A stretch of DNA of 64,000 bases from a virus, in the IMG/VR virus record IMGVR_UViG_3300008963_000001, positions 1 through 64,000 of that record, one strand, 5' to 3'. A model generated the notes under the pieces. The model made no database searches, was not told the DNA's origin, and saw only the letters and a program-made list of their open reading frames with translations. The number at the start of each line of letters is the position of its first letter. The first letter of the stretch is position 1. The position numbers were made by a program, and so were the translations under genes. Of the stretch, positions 49,401 to 55,358 are shown in pieces.

Positions 49401-51367
49401 TGTATATCACCTACATTGTCAATGTTTAGATAGCTGATTGAAAATCCTAACTCACTATCCACAGGCCCGTTTCCTTGAGCATAAGAAAAGATCGAGTTTC
49501 CTCTAAACGTAGACACAGGATAGACATTTGTGTTGCCCAGAATGTTACCTGCGTCATCGAAAAGATCAAACAGGGGTGCTTGGTTTACAGAATCTTTGCG
49601 TTGCGCACGCTGCCAATTCGCTCCATCAAAAAAGAACATAGAGTTACTGTATTGATCGCCTCGTCTAACAAGAACACAGTCGTCCTGTTGAGAGGTTGCG
49701 TCGACGTCTTCGGCCAAATGAATCTGCCTATTGCCATTAAAAGTAATAAACTCTACTCGATAAATTTTGTTGTTGGTTAGCGGATCGGTATCATTTACAA
49801 CAAGAAGTCTTGCTCCGTTAAACAATCTTTCACCGTCTACGCTGTACCCTGCGGATCCTTCTATGGTAGAAAGCACATCTGTTGTAAAGTCGTCAACAAA
49901 GTCCACCGTTTGTTTAGCGGTTATGCCGTGCTGGAAAAGTTTAAGGTTTGGTTTAAATTCAATAATTGGACGTTTTGCACGCAGTTCTTCCGGTGCGGCA
50001 AAATCTTGACCTCGTGTTCTATATGCTTGCTCCAGCACAGATCTATGGAACCATCTGTTGTAGCGGCTCCAGGGGTTTCGATCTCTACTGTCTCTGCGAA
50101 TTAAAACATAATCTTTTTGGCCAGGGAAATTATTGGCGTCGTCAAAAGGCTGTGTGTCGAATCCTGCATTATCAAAAAATACTTCTGGGCTTGTGCCTGA
50201 AATTTCGGGCGGAATCAAATCTTCAAAGTTAGTAAGCGTGATTCCATCGCCTACGCCCTCAATTAACCACGACCCTTTGCTGTATTTTTCTGGAACTGTT
50301 TGGCCAGTGAATTCAATTACAAGGCCGTTTGTAAACTCTATACCGTTAGAGCTGGTATAATTTACTTTTCCGATTATGTCCTTTTCAACATCTAAGAAAG
50401 TATTAGTGTCAGCATCGGCTATAATAAACTGTCCAAGTCTGTTTGGATCGTTAGCACTTTGATAATACAGCAGGTCTGGGGCGTCTAGCGGTACCTCGAA
50501 CGTTATTGTTCCTTGTTCTGCTCCGTTATTTTCAATGCCTTCATTGTACTCAAAACTGTTTCCTGTTGCATTGCTGTCAATCAACTCCCAATCCTGCGAG
50601 TCTACATCTATTGTGCTGTTGTCACTAGGAGTGTTTTCTGCTAGAGATTTAAACAATTGTCCATTTACTACAGCTAAATCGCCAGGAAAATAAGTTTTTG
50701 TGGGATCAAATTGTAGCGACCCCACATCATAATTGGTCTTTATTACAAAACCCTCGTTGGGAGAATTAACTTGGAATTTATAAGTTTGTCCACGATACAG
50801 TGTAATTGTAGGATTATTTGTAAGACCATCTGGTGTAAAGATCCAAGAAGATCCCACACCCTGAATTACTCTATATGTGCTTTGTATAGATTGTGTTTGG
50901 CCCGCAACGTCGAGCGACGGTGGCCCTAGAGGAGCCCAAAAATATTCTCTATAGTTTGTAAATTTGTCCCAATCTATAGGAGGATTCCAAGAATAATGAT
51001 CCTGATCCGAAATTAGGTCATCACGTTCGTTGTTGTTGTTAAAAAATTTAAGCTGGTTTTTTAAATCTAGATAATCATAAAAATCAGTGATTTCGTTTTT
51101 ATCGTTTTTTACATTTACACCGGGTTCAAGCTGGTATCTACTGCGTAGAGTCTCATCAGAATCTAAATAGACACTGTCCCCTCTAAATGTTTTTCCGTAG
51201 CGTTGGCCAAAATACCCTACAATACGTTCTAAACTGCCTGGTTGCGTAATAGGATCTACGACACCAGAAAAGAATTTGTTGTTACTGGCTGTTTGAAAAA
51301 CTTGTGGTAACAGCTCTTGTGTCTTTCTAATAGGGATTCCGCTGTTTGGGTACTTTTTACCAGCCAT
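37487..51367 (-). CDS. Giant multidomain virion structural protein (4626 residues), probable baseplate/fibre component
   Basis: One uninterrupted frame of 13.9 kb. The N-terminus (LLPQVFQTASNNKFFSG, LERIVGYFGQRYGKTF, NPPIDWDKFTNYREYFWAPLGPP) is a form I associate with very large structural proteins of T4-like marine phages. Recognisable modules: W/Y-rich carbohydrate-binding (CBM5/12)-like units near residues 220, 1465, 1720, 2205, 2410 and 2525; six FG-GAP-like propeller blades between about 2165 and 2780 (SFGESIAVSPD, LFGSQISIS, QFGHRIKS, EFGFDLDVD, FFGSSISIS, GFGSSVDAE, each followed by VVGSP- or VSAP-type turns); two GYxxAPxVxIxG units near 3200 and 3560; and seven or more beta repeats starting (V)GDGST near 3640-4360. 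An IDGEKIEYFNKTG motif lies near 4420. It follows gp6, the place of gp7/gp8 in T4. No membrane segments, and no protease or enzyme motif seen. Confidence 0.85.
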   Translation of the reverse strand: MAGKKYPNSGIPIRKTQELLPQVFQTASNNKFFSGVVDPITQPGSLERIVGYFGQRYGKTFRGDSVYLDSDETLRSRYQLEPGVNVKNDKNEITDFYDYLDLKNQLKFFNNNNERDDLISDQDHYSWNPPIDWDKFTNYREYFWAPLGPPSLDVAGQTQSIQSTYRVIQGVGSSWIFTPDGLTNNPTITLYRGQTYKFQVNSPNEGFVIKTNYDVGSLQFDPTKTYFPGDLAVVNGQLFKSLAENTPSDNSTIDVDSQDWELIDSNATGNSFEYNEGIENNGAEQGTITFEVPLDAPDLLYYQSANDPNRLGQFIIADADTNTFLDVEKDIIGKVNYTSSNGIEFTNGLVIEFTGQTVPEKYSKGSWLIEGVGDGITLTNFEDLIPPEISGTSPEVFFDNAGFDTQPFDDANNFPGQKDYVLIRRDSRDRNPWSRYNRWFHRSVLEQAYRTRGQDFAAPEELRAKRPIIEFKPNLKLFQHGITAKQTVDFVDDFTTDVLSTIEGSAGYSVDGERLFNGARLLVVNDTDPLTNNKIYRVEFITFNGNRQIHLAEDVDATSQQDDCVLVRRGDQYSNSMFFFDGANWQRAQRKDSVNQAPLFDLFDDAGNILGNTNVYPVSTFRGNSIFSYAQGNGPVDSELGFSISYLNIDNVGDIQFEWHLDRGTVTYGENIETFEIPINTTFYLLDGNLGNGWRQTDSKYLQPIVDFANIEQQTNTVTFQTVDWDNLSNDPDHEIRFYVNGKQISSNYERQQNSFIFERQFDSDDIVTVKVIGDVDPDLGYYELPIGLQNNPFNAALTTLTLGQATDHLKSAFEFDARLTGQLPGNTNVRDLNNYIQNATRFVKHSGIAPLSVLMLCDKQSNLVRAIQFAERSYTNFKNRFVKKAVEIDFNDSIPDFLDEIITDLGKTMSPASPFSDSDMIGSGAYTTIDITVDDPGITTFTLDENFDLDSLSRRAVYAYINDQQLLHGQDYVFDTDFGFITILTPLSEGDRIQIREYVNTSANYIPPTPTALGSYKRFKPKKYVDTTFTQPREVIQGHDGSLTTTYGDFRDDLILELEKRIYNNIKVNYDKDFFDIDQVVGGYYYKGDFSKEDLDSILAAEFLRWVTDSNIDYSNNVYLDSENSFTYTYSNLTDYTNTENLPGWWRGVYLYIYDTDEPHVHPWEMLGFSEMPEWWEEEYGPAPYTSGNLILWEDISRGYIRQGERQGFDSRYARSTILGHIPVDDAGNLLSPLDSGFAKNFALVNNRGSFLVGDVAPAEAAWRRSSELPFAYVIAMCLLKPFKFITTNLDRQTTERNLLGQLVDTNTKTFFKPSDIEIPSIDGIQTAGLINYVKDYLSDLGVGRESLENKIQNIDTNLSVRMSGFVDKAQQKFLLDSKSPSSTNESIFIPPENYDIIFNVSSPVETLIYSGVIFEKQDNGWSVRGYNNINPFFEYYDALSNQQDPVITVGGISEEFVTWAANQRYNNGTIVERNGTYYRATQTHTSGETFDSSLYAQLPKLPVTGGTQAFKRRRFNKRSVSRLTYGTTLTTIQDVVDFLLGYGEYLSDQGFVFDEYDFENQTPQDWTTSAKEFLFWTKNNWEIGSLLTVSPGAQKLKVRKPVGVAENLLDGFYPYNLLKSDGRTIDPKFINVERSFQSFEIGVENINDGIFFLQLNYVLKEHVTVFTDRTVFNDVIYDKSTGYRQGRIKSQGFRTVDWDGDYTSPGFLFDNVNIRDWQPFVDYNLGDIVRYKSYNWVSLRNQTGKEFFDDSNWSKLDSQPEKQLVPNFDYRINSFEDYFEVTSSGISENQKLLARHNIGYQPRQYLQNIAEDPVTQFRLYQGFIQEKGTRNALDKVFDKLSDNADEDSLELNEEWAIRSGFLGGIDQTQEYEIELRKDKFESDPQLVLIDGNTDNAADFYYRINADNFTIGNDKFVTDVIPVTAATHASRTAGYVRTDQTEFVVRTRQDLPALNIEDIVDGDHIWITFDGRDWTVLRFLLTPELSVTGIVADTNTITVEFNRYHNFQPDEYVGFKNITNFNGIYQIQSIGPKTVTILKAPDADDPEPDDSTQASVYRLEEARFVDYESMPEDAVAHLREGSKLFVDSDQNNKWSVLEKQKLYQSKNVSEDAISQPGRLGSVVKYIANKKQILASDPATASIPVYLDNRKSLDLKQIVQPVPGLSSFVERSFGESIAVSPDEKWLAVGSPKAGDVPSNYKGAFDPRGNYSSRDIVLHDGLLWTPKEEIEGDGSTIDVYNDRWQFAKNIPATFTGRRSSLASQGMIDIYEYKNDQWEHEFSFVSPRPTDLELFGSQISISKNNDEYTMFVSAPGANNSTGAVYVYKYVGNDWIHATDYSFAGAYDPGTVLPINQIKTGQDLLIETLGDTDWNEINGSTGIFYSVGDRIIAKIDGDQAGFISNGTVRTNPFYPVGSIVWFDGNLYQAQQNVFPASEANIKYPVESNAWTIASAGHLGPMLQLDTTQTFFDSTLNFGATDTEVLPLISEGEQFGHRIKSNTDGSVLAVSAPFADDQYFENYKGVWRSDYEYKENDVVKYQGSYHQLVNDLETSDSSIFSYGQEPVGLPWKNIGDSTATPTGKVFVFKKNDLGKYVLDQTISTSTILADDSQFIEISSGDEFGFDLDVDAAGSLLVVSSPKADINLQNQGSVYIFRNTGNTFSLAQDISSFERYPNEFFGSSISISSDTSKIAVGAKNSPYAPPVRFDNNSTVFDERTTEFFEEPGYAGSVYLFELKGSKYFLAEKIQEDLQANEGFGSSVDAEGNNIVVGSPHYRLEDGGRGKFRTFNKLVNAESLRTIAQQQAKTNIDLVKSTELYDNINSVKIQDLDVVDSAKGKILNIAESQIDFKTSYDPAVYSFSLELDAVVDPQTAWADRNVGKIWWDVSTAKWLDYEQGELSYRLGNWNRQVTGSRIDIYEWVESRLLPSQWSLLADTTEGLNLGVSGQPLYPEDNVYSVKTLFDPDTQQPTQTLYYYWVRNKTIVGDELTKNLSAASIRDLIENPQSVGSAFIGLSGPNSFILYNFDNVVNESTSLVNFEFYTSLQKQNPVHSEWQLLSEGVATSVPNKKLENKWIDSLVGYNSAGLKVPAENLPTKQKYGILYRPRQSMFVDRFKALEIVTDRVNTVLRQEPFADTISFENLNLVDTTPSPLLNLYDTEVDVFEDLQSIGTSRLKQAVLKPNLADGELETVEILDPGFGYKIAPIVEIEGNGENAEVEVTIDNQGRVNGVTVTRRGRNYTEITLKARRFAVLVKSDSNANGFWGIYSWDDQRQVFFRSLSQAFDTARYWSFADFWKEGYSAERSIVKEIQSVAQEPTVEVEIGDLLRIQEYGSGGWAVFEKVSDSESDFLNKYTLVGRERGTIQFDRSIFDTSLAGIGYDSASAYDGGFYDNNNSQEIRNILKAVKNDIFIGTYAQEYNKLFFATMRYVLVEQAYVDWLFKTSFLKATHRVGNLKQKINYENDSLESYEDYVNEVKPYRSSIREFVSKYKNTDESRTSTTDFDLPAYYNSTQGRVVPTQSTDPIVQEYPWRWWLDNNGFGVVNIEVTDPGSNYVAQPRVLIEGDGTGAEAIAYIANGRVRGVKILNQGQGYTKAPQIKLVGGTSTGDTVARAVAIIGDSKVRSMDLTIKFDRLSALGNYQKFTNSETFVGTGSSAVYSLKYPPSNSNENISVSINNQLALDSDYSITLFKQNVNGYNALKGQITFVEPPAVGDSIEITYTINQEIFDAVDRIDSFYSPGTGMKGKDLDQLMTGVDYGGVKIQGTTFDVTGGWDALPWFTDSWDSVESESDFYVVVDGSTNSIDLPFIPAQGQEINVYLQRQQNIPEPTIDNLQYSSEFNMPTTVRIDDPNFASDGDSSLVTNKNAVMPTFVGDGTSRTVEIGSYVSLNDGDTLIFRPADSDGSVTINDINVLDTRLSGGTLSSIDNAYITANGSTPEEISIDGDGYNTPENTPATEENVPGQVLDSLSITVYQNSISGTTPALTRKIVGDGSTRFFDIGQTILETKSVIVYVDKQQKTFETDYDLNLNSYTLEFFDPPATGSTIEIFSIGLGGLRIIDFKEYVGDGETSLFLTSANFDLTSSIFVTVNGIQTDVEFIDSTELTDQPDKTLVQFGNAPEFNDSIKIVALGAYSNLTSSESDIVTINQESSQHDGSTRSFEITDYANLQEGAENSSVLVEVNNRVLRGVDTVVKIYDGTNNEIVIGTDPEESAGSILNANLTVFKNNEQLEFITDYVFNGTTKTVIINEEALVEGDVIKIENDFRTDFRINENNLIISESVDLQHSDTIQITWFRQYPSQEFISDEYSGGQVKFELNFEPVSASFLYVYLNGERLTLDSEYYLSPDKRSVYLNSQTTESDIIKIFAFGNDVFSLPSAYEIHKDMLNVDRFFRYSKNDIVLQQDLNYYDTEIVVSNAELLYEPDTEKNRPGMIEIDGEKIEYFNKTGNTLSQLRRGALGSPIGESYSAGSKIVSQGISDIIPYSESQERIDFVSDGSSNLIGPLPFIPQKTDIKNWFRNTIPNNYYQCNDVEVFVGGRRLVKTPRQMFNAELGAYSPESDETVEADFSVSGEDTFIRLTAVPEAGTRITVIKKTGSSWYDRGESTATTGESLIDNNSVIAKFIQEKNTELPE

Positions 51368-54300
51368 TAGTAAGTGCTTCCTCCGGTAGTGCTAGATCCA
51401 GTCATTGTACTATTCAAATCAGTAATAGAAGAAGTTACAGTAGTTGATATTTGACTAGAACTCTGTGCTGTTGTATCGCCTTCGTTGCCCAGCACAGTGT
51501 TGTTAATGCTGGTAACTATTTCTACTGTGTCGACTGTTGCGCCACTTATAAAGATTTCGTTTGGTGCGCTTTGTATTTCAAACAAGCTTCCAAATGCTTC
51601 ACCTGCTTGCTTGCTTACAATTGTAAAGTTACTTATAAAAGGCGCTAGCTGATTAAAAATATATGTATTCATTTCACTTACATAAAATCTATCGCCAAAG
51701 TCCCAATTGTTAATATCAAAAAACGCGTTTACAGCATTAATAATTCTAACTTTTAGATCATTGTCGCTTATTCTCTGCTCTGGATTCTTTACAACAAGGA
51801 ATCGAGCTTGAAGTTCTGGCTCAGCGTCTTTGCCAAAAAGCACTTTATATGCAACAGGATGATAAACAATTTCGTCAGAAATGCTCTTGATATTGTTAAG
51901 CTGTTGTCCAAACTGTATTCTTAATTCGTCTGTGGTAGGCAATTCGGGCTTTGTTGCAGTACCGTTGATATAGTTTCTAAATTGAGTGTCGTAAGAACGT
52001 GTTAAAATAAACAGGTCTATGATATTGCTGACGCTGGGGTCAATTCTTCTTTCTTCGCTTGCATTGTGAATGTATTCAAATCTTATGCCATCTCGGCCGT
52101 AGACTGCTTTAAATTCAGGCCTAAGAATCAGCGTGTTTGTATTTCTATCAACCTGTTTGACTCTATTTTGATTTACGTCATAAAAATAAATCAGCTGTCC
52201 GTTTTCTTCAGAGTTGATATCGACATCCTCTTCTGACTCTAAAATTTTAAATAGTGTAGGATCTTGATATTCAAAGCTAGTAGATCCGTACTCGTCAATT
52301 TCTCTTTTAAATATTAAGAAATTCAATTCCGAGTCTGCGCCTGCAATTTGCTCAAACGAATCTGGGTTGTCGATAACACCGTCTTGATCTTTGTCGCTAA
52401 ATGCAAGCTTGATTTCTTTGGTGCTTTCGTAACCGTCTGCAAATTTAATTGTGTCGCTTATTTCAAAATCTATATCGTTCACAAGCGGGGTTGTAAAATC
52501 ACTACCGGTATTAATACCTAGAACACTAACGGTATCTTTAACAACTTCGCCGGTGCGTGAATTATAGGATCTATCTGTGCTGTCAAAATAGAATCGATTT
52601 TGATTTAAGCTTCCGAATACATAGTCTAATTTTCTAATTCTTACTTCATACCTGTCAGCTTTCTGTACAAATGCTACAAACCAGCTAGAGTCTAAAGAAT
52701 TGTTACTTGTGTCTCCGGCAGACCCCAAATTAAAATCATCTATCAAATTTAAATTTGATTCCTCTACGAGATTCCAAGTGGCCGTGTTGTTGTCGTACCG
52801 AATACCAAAATCAAAACCCTGTAGTATTTGATTTATCATTTCATTTTCAAAACCTAATGGAAGGTTCTGAACAAATTTTGGTATAATTCGCTCCGCAATT
52901 GCGCCTGTAGGGATGCTGTCGCTGAACCTAATCGGTCCTAACCCACTTTCAAGTGTTCCGCGGCCAGCTACGGTACCGTCTCCAGATACACTTACTACCT
53001 TGGTCCATAGAGAATCACTAGACCCTTCGTGATCCGCTGGTCCGGGCATTAGTGTTCCTGCAGGATAGTCTAAATGATCCGCAACTGTTTTTGTCATAAA
53101 ATGAAAACCTGCAGGCGCTTTAAACTTGATCAAAGCATTCGGAGTTACGTATTTTAAAGCACTTGTAGAAAAAGTTCCTACTTGTAATAGCCTAGAATCT
53201 ATCCCGCTTTCAAAATACCCAGTGCTAGACCCGTCATCGTTTGTAATCTGTTGCCAGAGCGAATTGTCGTCTGCAAATAGTATTTTTGGATAATTTGTAA
53301 AATAAAAATTATAAGTGCCGACGTCTTCGAGCTCTGGTTCGATTTCTTGTCTGATAAAATTGATAACTTCATTTCGATTTGTAAAAGTAAGTGTTTTGCT
53401 TATTTCTTTGTTTTCTTTATAGATATATCCGTCAGAAGCAAACAATCTTACATCGCTGTATTTGCCTGTTGCATCTACAATATCAAAGTTTCTGCTGATG
53501 CCGCTCGAAGTTCTATTAACACTTCTTACTTTTAATATATTTTGGCTCGATGTTAAGGGAGCAAGGTTATAATCTTCTCCAGTAATCATTCTGTTTTGAG
53601 TATAATAACTCGCCGGAGCTCGGGTTCGAATACTGTCAATACTTTCAGATGCAGAAGCATTGTTGATACTAGATTGCAAGGCAAGACCTACTGTAAGTGT
53701 GTGCCTTACTCCGTTAGAATTAAAATAATCAAAAGAAATATTAATTCCTTTCATTTCATTAGGAGCAATTGTATATTCTATACCGTTGCTCACTCTATAA
53801 AAGATTCTAAACGGACCTCTTGGGAGATTTCCATACACGCCATCTGCAAACTGTAGTCTTATTCTGTCGTTTTCTCTAGTTTCGACCGCGTAAATATTTC
53901 TAACGTTGTTTTCGATACTGTTAAATGCAATATTATTCCCGCTGAGATTATTAACCTGCGTCCATTCTTGCGTTTGCACAGCGTTGGCATCTAAGGAATA
54001 TAACCAAACGTCGTTGTCGTTGATATTTTGAGCATCTACATCAACAGTTTCGTTAGTTGTGGGCGTGTCGATAGTAAAATCCGCTGTTTCTAAACTTCCT
54101 TGTTTAAAAAGAAGATAAAAACCAGTATTAGCACTGCCAGGACCTCTGCCGTCTTGTCTGTATACAAAGCCCAATTGATTGCCGGGCACAGGCGCTTCTT
54201 CATATAAAAATTCTCTGTTTTGAAAGCTAGTGCTTAAGATTTCAAAACTCATGTTCCTGCCGGCTACTGTCTTGTCAAAGCTGAATACAGGCACATCAGT

Positions 54301-54879
54301 TGATGCTGATCTAAATCTATACTGTTCTGTAGGTATTCCTTGTATAGTTGCATTCCCTTGACTTCGACCAAACTGAGTGTTGTCTGCCATTGCAGAATTT
54401 AGGATAGTTAAAAACTGTTCTGACCAGTTTTCGTTGGTGGGGTCGTTCCAAGATATAACCTGTTGTGCTAGGTTTCTGCCGTTGCTGTCGAACACTGCTT
54501 CTGTTGTGCTCACAGTAGTAAATTTAAGCAGTCCTTCCGACGGTGTGTTGCGAGATGCTTTGTAACTAAGCATTTTGGCAATGCGTAGCACACTCTCTTT
54601 GCGTTCTGCCAGTTCGATAAAATTTTCTCGGCTGGCTAGATCTATTCTAAAAGACAGGCTTTGGCCTAGAAACGCAATTGCATCGATCAGTGCAAGATAT
54701 TCTGAGCTCTCTATATAATCGTTAAAATCTTCGGGATAATTTTCTCTGAGATAGGTTATAATAACTCGACGTAGATTTTCAAAATCATAGGATTTGAAAT
54801 CTGCATTTTTAAAAGTTTGATAGATTCTAGTCCAATCTTCATTGAGAATAAGATTGTTTTGTCTTTCAGTAGTGCTCAT
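51367..54879 (-). CDS. 6: Baseplate wedge protein gp6-like
   Basis: 1170 residues, much longer than T4 gp6 (660). The N-terminus fits the gp6 type of T4-like marine phages: NEDWTRIYQTFKNADF, YDFENLRRVIITYLRENYPEDFNDYI, SSEYLALIDAIAFLGQSLSFRIDL, RENFIELAERKESVLRIAKML. A Baseplate_J-like middle has ITGEDYNLAPLTSSQNILKVRSVNRTSSG. The C-terminal part has the usual domain with ADEPELQARF-type segment, INAVNAFFDINNWDFGDRFYVSEM and a low-complexity Ser/Thr end. gp6 forms the ring of wedges that holds the baseplate together. It shares one base with the giant gene start. Confidence 0.9.
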   Translation of the reverse strand: MSTTERQNNLILNEDWTRIYQTFKNADFKSYDFENLRRVIITYLRENYPEDFNDYIESSEYLALIDAIAFLGQSLSFRIDLASRENFIELAERKESVLRIAKMLSYKASRNTPSEGLLKFTTVSTTEAVFDSNGRNLAQQVISWNDPTNENWSEQFLTILNSAMADNTQFGRSQGNATIQGIPTEQYRFRSASTDVPVFSFDKTVAGRNMSFEILSTSFQNREFLYEEAPVPGNQLGFVYRQDGRGPGSANTGFYLLFKQGSLETADFTIDTPTTNETVDVDAQNINDNDVWLYSLDANAVQTQEWTQVNNLSGNNIAFNSIENNVRNIYAVETRENDRIRLQFADGVYGNLPRGPFRIFYRVSNGIEYTIAPNEMKGINISFDYFNSNGVRHTLTVGLALQSSINNASASESIDSIRTRAPASYYTQNRMITGEDYNLAPLTSSQNILKVRSVNRTSSGISRNFDIVDATGKYSDVRLFASDGYIYKENKEISKTLTFTNRNEVINFIRQEIEPELEDVGTYNFYFTNYPKILFADDNSLWQQITNDDGSSTGYFESGIDSRLLQVGTFSTSALKYVTPNALIKFKAPAGFHFMTKTVADHLDYPAGTLMPGPADHEGSSDSLWTKVVSVSGDGTVAGRGTLESGLGPIRFSDSIPTGAIAERIIPKFVQNLPLGFENEMINQILQGFDFGIRYDNNTATWNLVEESNLNLIDDFNLGSAGDTSNNSLDSSWFVAFVQKADRYEVRIRKLDYVFGSLNQNRFYFDSTDRSYNSRTGEVVKDTVSVLGINTGSDFTTPLVNDIDFEISDTIKFADGYESTKEIKLAFSDKDQDGVIDNPDSFEQIAGADSELNFLIFKREIDEYGSTSFEYQDPTLFKILESEEDVDINSEENGQLIYFYDVNQNRVKQVDRNTNTLILRPEFKAVYGRDGIRFEYIHNASEERRIDPSVSNIIDLFILTRSYDTQFRNYINGTATKPELPTTDELRIQFGQQLNNIKSISDEIVYHPVAYKVLFGKDAEPELQARFLVVKNPEQRISDNDLKVRIINAVNAFFDINNWDFGDRFYVSEMNTYIFNQLAPFISNFTIVSKQAGEAFGSLFEIQSAPNEIFISGATVDTVEIVTSINNTVLGNEGDTTAQSSSQISTTVTSSITDLNSTMTGSSTTGGSTY

Positions 54880-54920
54880 AATACCGTCCTATATGGTATT
54901 TACCTTACGTAGTTAAATGC

Positions 54921-55358
54921 TTAGTTTATGATAGAGTTATTTCTATCAAAGTTAAAGGTCATGCGCTCGTTTACATTAAAGGGTATGTAAAGTAATTCCG
55001 CTTCTATTCTAATGCCCTGCTGAGTGCTGTCGATCGTCAATTGTCGCACTGACACTCTTGGATCATAATTGATTATAGCTTCGACATCTTTTGAGATAGC
55101 TTCTTTGGTTTCTTCGGTAAATTGATCGAATAACAAGTCCCAAATAATTGTTCCGAACTCTGGATTTTCTAATTTTTCGCCTTTGCGAATATAAAAATGA
55201 TTGATTATGTCCTGCTTAACTAGATCTATATCGTAGAGTTTAAAACCGCGGTCTTTGCTCTTGCTGCTAAATCCTTTGTAGGTCTGAGTAAAGGGACTCT
55301 CGTCGCCTACACTTACTGAATTTTGTCCTACTTTTTTGGTATTAAAAAGTGTTGCCAT
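54921..55358 (-). CDS. 25: Baseplate wedge protein gp25 (lysozyme-like fold)
   Basis: 145 residues, close to T4 gp25 (132). Gp25 motifs are clear: DIINHFYIRKGEKLENPEFG and TIIWDLLFDQFTEETKEAI, then NYDPRVSVRQL and the closing strand LLYIPFNVNERMTFNF. The conserved EKxxNPxFG and DPRV elements mark the GPW/gp25 family, shared with phage P2 gpW and T6SS TssE; it has no lytic activity in T4. It links wedge proteins and the tail sheath. It shares one base with the gp5 stop and lies next to gp6 as in T4. Confidence 0.92.
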   Translation of the reverse strand: MATLFNTKKVGQNSVSVGDESPFTQTYKGFSSKSKDRGFKLYDIDLVKQDIINHFYIRKGEKLENPEFGTIIWDLLFDQFTEETKEAISKDVEAIINYDPRVSVRQLTIDSTQQGIRIEAELLYIPFNVNERMTFNFDRNNSIIN

